Shown here piece by piece: positions 4,514-6,401 of a DNA stretch of 6,401 nt. Source of the DNA: Dehalococcoidia bacterium (GTDB lineage: Bacteria; Chloroflexota; Dehalococcoidia; JAUYDP01); the NCBI GenBank assembly GCA_030691805.1, contig JAUYDP010000357.1, positions 1 through 6,401 on the forward strand, written 5' to 3'. The number at the start of each line of letters is the position of its first letter. The stretch's first letter is position 1. A program made the position numbers and the translations under genes. The notes under the pieces were generated by a model. That model was not told the origin of the DNA and searched no databases. It worked only from the letters and a program-made list of their open reading frames with translations.

Positions 4514-6379
4514 CTATCCCTTCTGGCCCGCCTCCATGGCCTGGAGGTCGGCCAGAGGCCCATCCAGTCCCAAGCCTTTGAGGGTGTCTGGCAGTGGATA
4601 CCCCGTGCTGCGGTCCCAGCCCATCAGCCTGTAGTACTCGTCTAGCAGAGCCTGCCAGGCCGGCATAATGCTCTTGCCCTTGATCGGCCCGTCCACCGGC
4701 GCCGAGCCATAGCGGATTGAGGGCTCTTCGACCTCTGGGCCGATGCCGTGCCGGAGGTTGAATACCCGCAGCAGATTGGCGATCCGTTGCCCCACCTGCC
4801 AGGCCTCCTCCTCGGTGAAGTCCCAGCCGGTGGCGGCGTTCAGGATCTCGACTAGATGGTCCACCTTGTTATCGGTCATGGTCATGGTTGGGAACATGCA
4901 GGTCACCAGGGAATCCACGAACTGCCGGCTCTTCCCCCCGGCCACAACCGCCGCTACGGCTTCCGGGTTGAAGGGATCGGCTACGGGCAGGGGCCCGGTC
5001 TCGATGGTGCCGGTACCGGAGGTAGCAGTATCCAGTATCTCCGTCCAGCGAGCCCGGTGGTCGTGGCCTCGGGGGGCGTGGCCCTTCTTTATGTACGCAC
5101 CTATTTCCAGGGCCTTACCCCCGATGCTCTCGGCAGCCCGCTTTACCCCCTCAGCAAGTATGCTCCCGATCCCTTCCCGCCGGGCTACCTTGTGGAGGAG
5201 AGCCCTGGCTGCCTCCACGTTCCCCCAGTTCATCTCGAGGCCATCCGTGTCCTTCTTGGTCAGTACGCCGCTCTCGTAGCATTCCATAGTGAAGCCCAAG
5301 AGCCAGCCGGTCTCGTTCCCATCCATGCCAAGGCGGTCTGTGACGTCGTTGAGCATGAAGGCGGCCCCCAGGTCGCTCTGGCCGATCATGGAGCTAAAGG
5401 CGGCCCAGCACTCATACTCTGGCTCTTCGCCTACGTAGCCAGCGTAAGGCCCTTCGTTGATCTTCATTATATGGCAGTGGCGCATGGGACAGGCCCAACA
5501 GGGGTTCCACTTCATCTCACACTTACTGCCATATTGCTCCCGAGAGAACTTCTCCGCATCAGGGAAGATGTTAGTGGCCATGTTCTTGACCGGCAGCACC
5601 CCTGTCAGGGCGTAGCGGGGGTAGAGGAAGGAGTTGCCCCACTTATAGATCATCCCGTACGTATCGTGCCGCTTCACATCCCCTATCAGCTTCTTGGTAA
5701 GAACGGAGAACCGCTCCTTGTCGCTGATTGGCACGCTGGCCCGCCCTCTGGCAACTGCGACGGCTTTAAGTCGCTTGGATCCCATGACGGCCCCGACTCC
5801 GTTATGGGCCGCAACGTGGCCCTCGTCCCCAACGATGGCAGCGAACTTTATTCGGTTCTCCCCCGCGGGGCCGATACCGACGACGCTTAACTCCCGCTTC
5901 TCCTTGCCCAACTCCGCCTTGATGGCTTCCTCGTTCTGCCAGGTATCCTTTCCCATCAGATGAGCCGCATCCCTCAGCTCAGCGCCGCCAGGGTAGATGT
6001 GGAGATACACCCACTTCCTCGCCTGTCCCTGAAAGATGACCGCATCGAAGCCGCAGAACTTCAGATAGGCTCCAAAGTAGCCGTTGGCCTGGGTCGAGGC
6101 CCCACCATCCGTCAGGGGACCTTTGGTTACGACAGAATAGGCCCCTGCCCCGGCCATCCTGGTGCCACCCAGAGGGCCGGAGGCCAGGATCAAACGGTTA
6201 TCCGGATGGTCCCAGCCAACCCCCGGGGCCACTTCGTTGTAGAGGTAGTAGGATCCCAGGCCAGTGCCGCCCAGATACTTCCTGAGGGTCGTTTCCTCCG
6301 GTGTCTCCTCCGTTATCCGTTTGCTGCTAAGGTCTACCCGCAGTACCTTGCCGGTGAAACCCATCACGCCGCCTGACAT
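4514..6379 (-). CDS. Aldehyde ferredoxin oxidoreductase family protein (tungsten/molybdenum bis-pterin enzyme)
   Basis: This is a complete 621-residue protein, close to the ~605 of characterised AORs. The ATG at 6377-6379 has AAAGGAG six bases upstream. Cofactor-binding segments of domain 1 are clear: GFTGKVLRVDLSSK (7-20), YLGGTGLGSYYLY (35-47), NRLILASGPLGGTRMAGAG (61-79), GYFGAYLKFCGFDAVIFQG (100-118) and HNGVGAVMGSKRLKAVAV (192-209). The cluster ligands appear to be C294-x2-C297-x4-C302 plus C494; classical AORs have C-x2-C-x3-C. Glu321/Glu323 (PEYE) and His439 (PRGHD) match the active-site acid and histidine regions. Such enzymes oxidise aldehydes, or reduce carboxylates, with ferredoxin in the cytoplasm; relatives include the aromatic-ring-reducing BamB. 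The exact substrate is unknown. The adjacent MoaD-like gene on the same strand suggests a dedicated cofactor supply. Confidence 0.93.
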   Translation of the reverse strand: MSGGVMGFTGKVLRVDLSSKRITEETPEETTLRKYLGGTGLGSYYLYNEVAPGVGWDHPDNRLILASGPLGGTRMAGAGAYSVVTKGPLTDGGASTQANGYFGAYLKFCGFDAVIFQGQARKWVYLHIYPGGAELRDAAHLMGKDTWQNEEAIKAELGKEKRELSVVGIGPAGENRIKFAAIVGDEGHVAAHNGVGAVMGSKRLKAVAVARGRASVPISDKERFSVLTKKLIGDVKRHDTYGMIYKWGNSFLYPRYALTGVLPVKNMATNIFPDAEKFSREQYGSKCEMKWNPCWACPMRHCHIMKINEGPYAGYVGEEPEYECWAAFSSMIGQSDLGAAFMLNDVTDRLGMDGNETGWLLGFTMECYESGVLTKKDTDGLEMNWGNVEAARALLHKVARREGIGSILAEGVKRAAESIGGKALEIGAYIKKGHAPRGHDHRARWTEILDTATSGTGTIETGPLPVADPFNPEAVAAVVAGGKSRQFVDSLVTCMFPTMTMTDNKVDHLVEILNAATGWDFTEEEAWQVGQRIANLLRVFNLRHGIGPEVEEPSIRYGSAPVDGPIKGKSIMPAWQALLDEYYRLMGWDRSTGYPLPDTLKGLGLDGPLADLQAMEAGQKG

Positions 6380-6392
6380 AGCTCACTCCTTT
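6380..6392 (-). promoter_or_regulatory. Ribosome binding site of the AOR gene
   Basis: AAAGGAGT on the minus strand (6385-6392), with 6 bases between GGAG and ATG. This site fixes the start at 6379 rather than at the second in-frame ATG, five codons on. Confidence 0.75.
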
Positions 6393-6401
6393 CCTGTAAC
6401 C

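Noticed and set aside
4743..5279. Plus-strand frame of 178 codons
   Set aside because: Antisense to the AOR, low-complexity Ser/Arg/Pro-rich translation typical of a shadow.
4856..5890. Long plus-strand frame of 344 codons inside the AOR gene
   Set aside because: It is the antisense shadow of a clear AOR with conserved motifs; its translation shows no family features and no ribosome site.

Overview
The window is about 6.4 kb of bacterial DNA. It has moderate-to-high GC content, good Shine-Dalgarno sites and short operons, and it reads like an anaerobe. The gene mix is a tungsten- or molybdopterin-type aldehyde ferredoxin oxidoreductase (AOR) homologue with MoaD-like partners, a phenylacetate-CoA-ligase-type acyl-adenylating enzyme, an isochorismatase-fold hydrolase and an AbrB/Doc toxin-antitoxin pair. 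This would fit an uncultured Chloroflexota (Dehalococcoidia-like) or similar anaerobe, but that placement is inferred from gene content only; no rRNA or other phylogenetic marker is present.

Layout, left to right. Positions 1-308 (minus) hold the N-terminus of a phenylacetate-CoA ligase family enzyme that runs off the left edge. It is divergent from a cysteine hydrolase (452-1087, plus). Converging on the hydrolase is a toxin-antitoxin operon on the minus strand: an AbrB/MazE-type antitoxin (1509-1724), then a Doc/Fic-type toxin (1077-1505). The operon has a recognisable promoter and two self-palindromic GTATATAC boxes upstream of the antitoxin. Positions 1802-2050 (minus) look like an internal relic of an alkaline-phosphatase/sulfatase-fold gene and contain a Fur-box-like dyad. 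An unrecognised 92-residue helical protein (2091-2369, minus) and an exported or membrane-anchored dual-specificity/tyrosine phosphatase (2494-3261, minus) follow, the latter with its own promoter.

The right half holds two facing AOR-MoaD modules. On the plus strand only the last ~75 codons of an AOR survive (about 3520-3765), directly followed by a MoaD/ThiS-like sulfur carrier (3772-4116). On the minus strand there is a complete 621-residue AOR (4514-6379), a 191-bp gap, and a second MoaD-like gene (4014-4322). The two MoaD genes run into each other tail to tail. The bases that encode their Ala-Gly-Gly-Ala tails form a perfect 11-bp inverted repeat, and in neither predicted protein is the Gly-Gly pair the true C-terminus. 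The gap between the intact AOR and its MoaD carries two oppositely oriented arrays of a 10-bp repeat around a small central hairpin.

The likely joint function of the right half is aldehyde or carboxylate (possibly aromatic) redox chemistry on a pterin-bound tungsten or molybdenum cofactor, with the MoaD-like proteins supplying dithiolene sulfur. The left half combines acyl-CoA activation, a small hydrolase and a stability module. The gene fragments and repeats suggest a rearranged accessory region.
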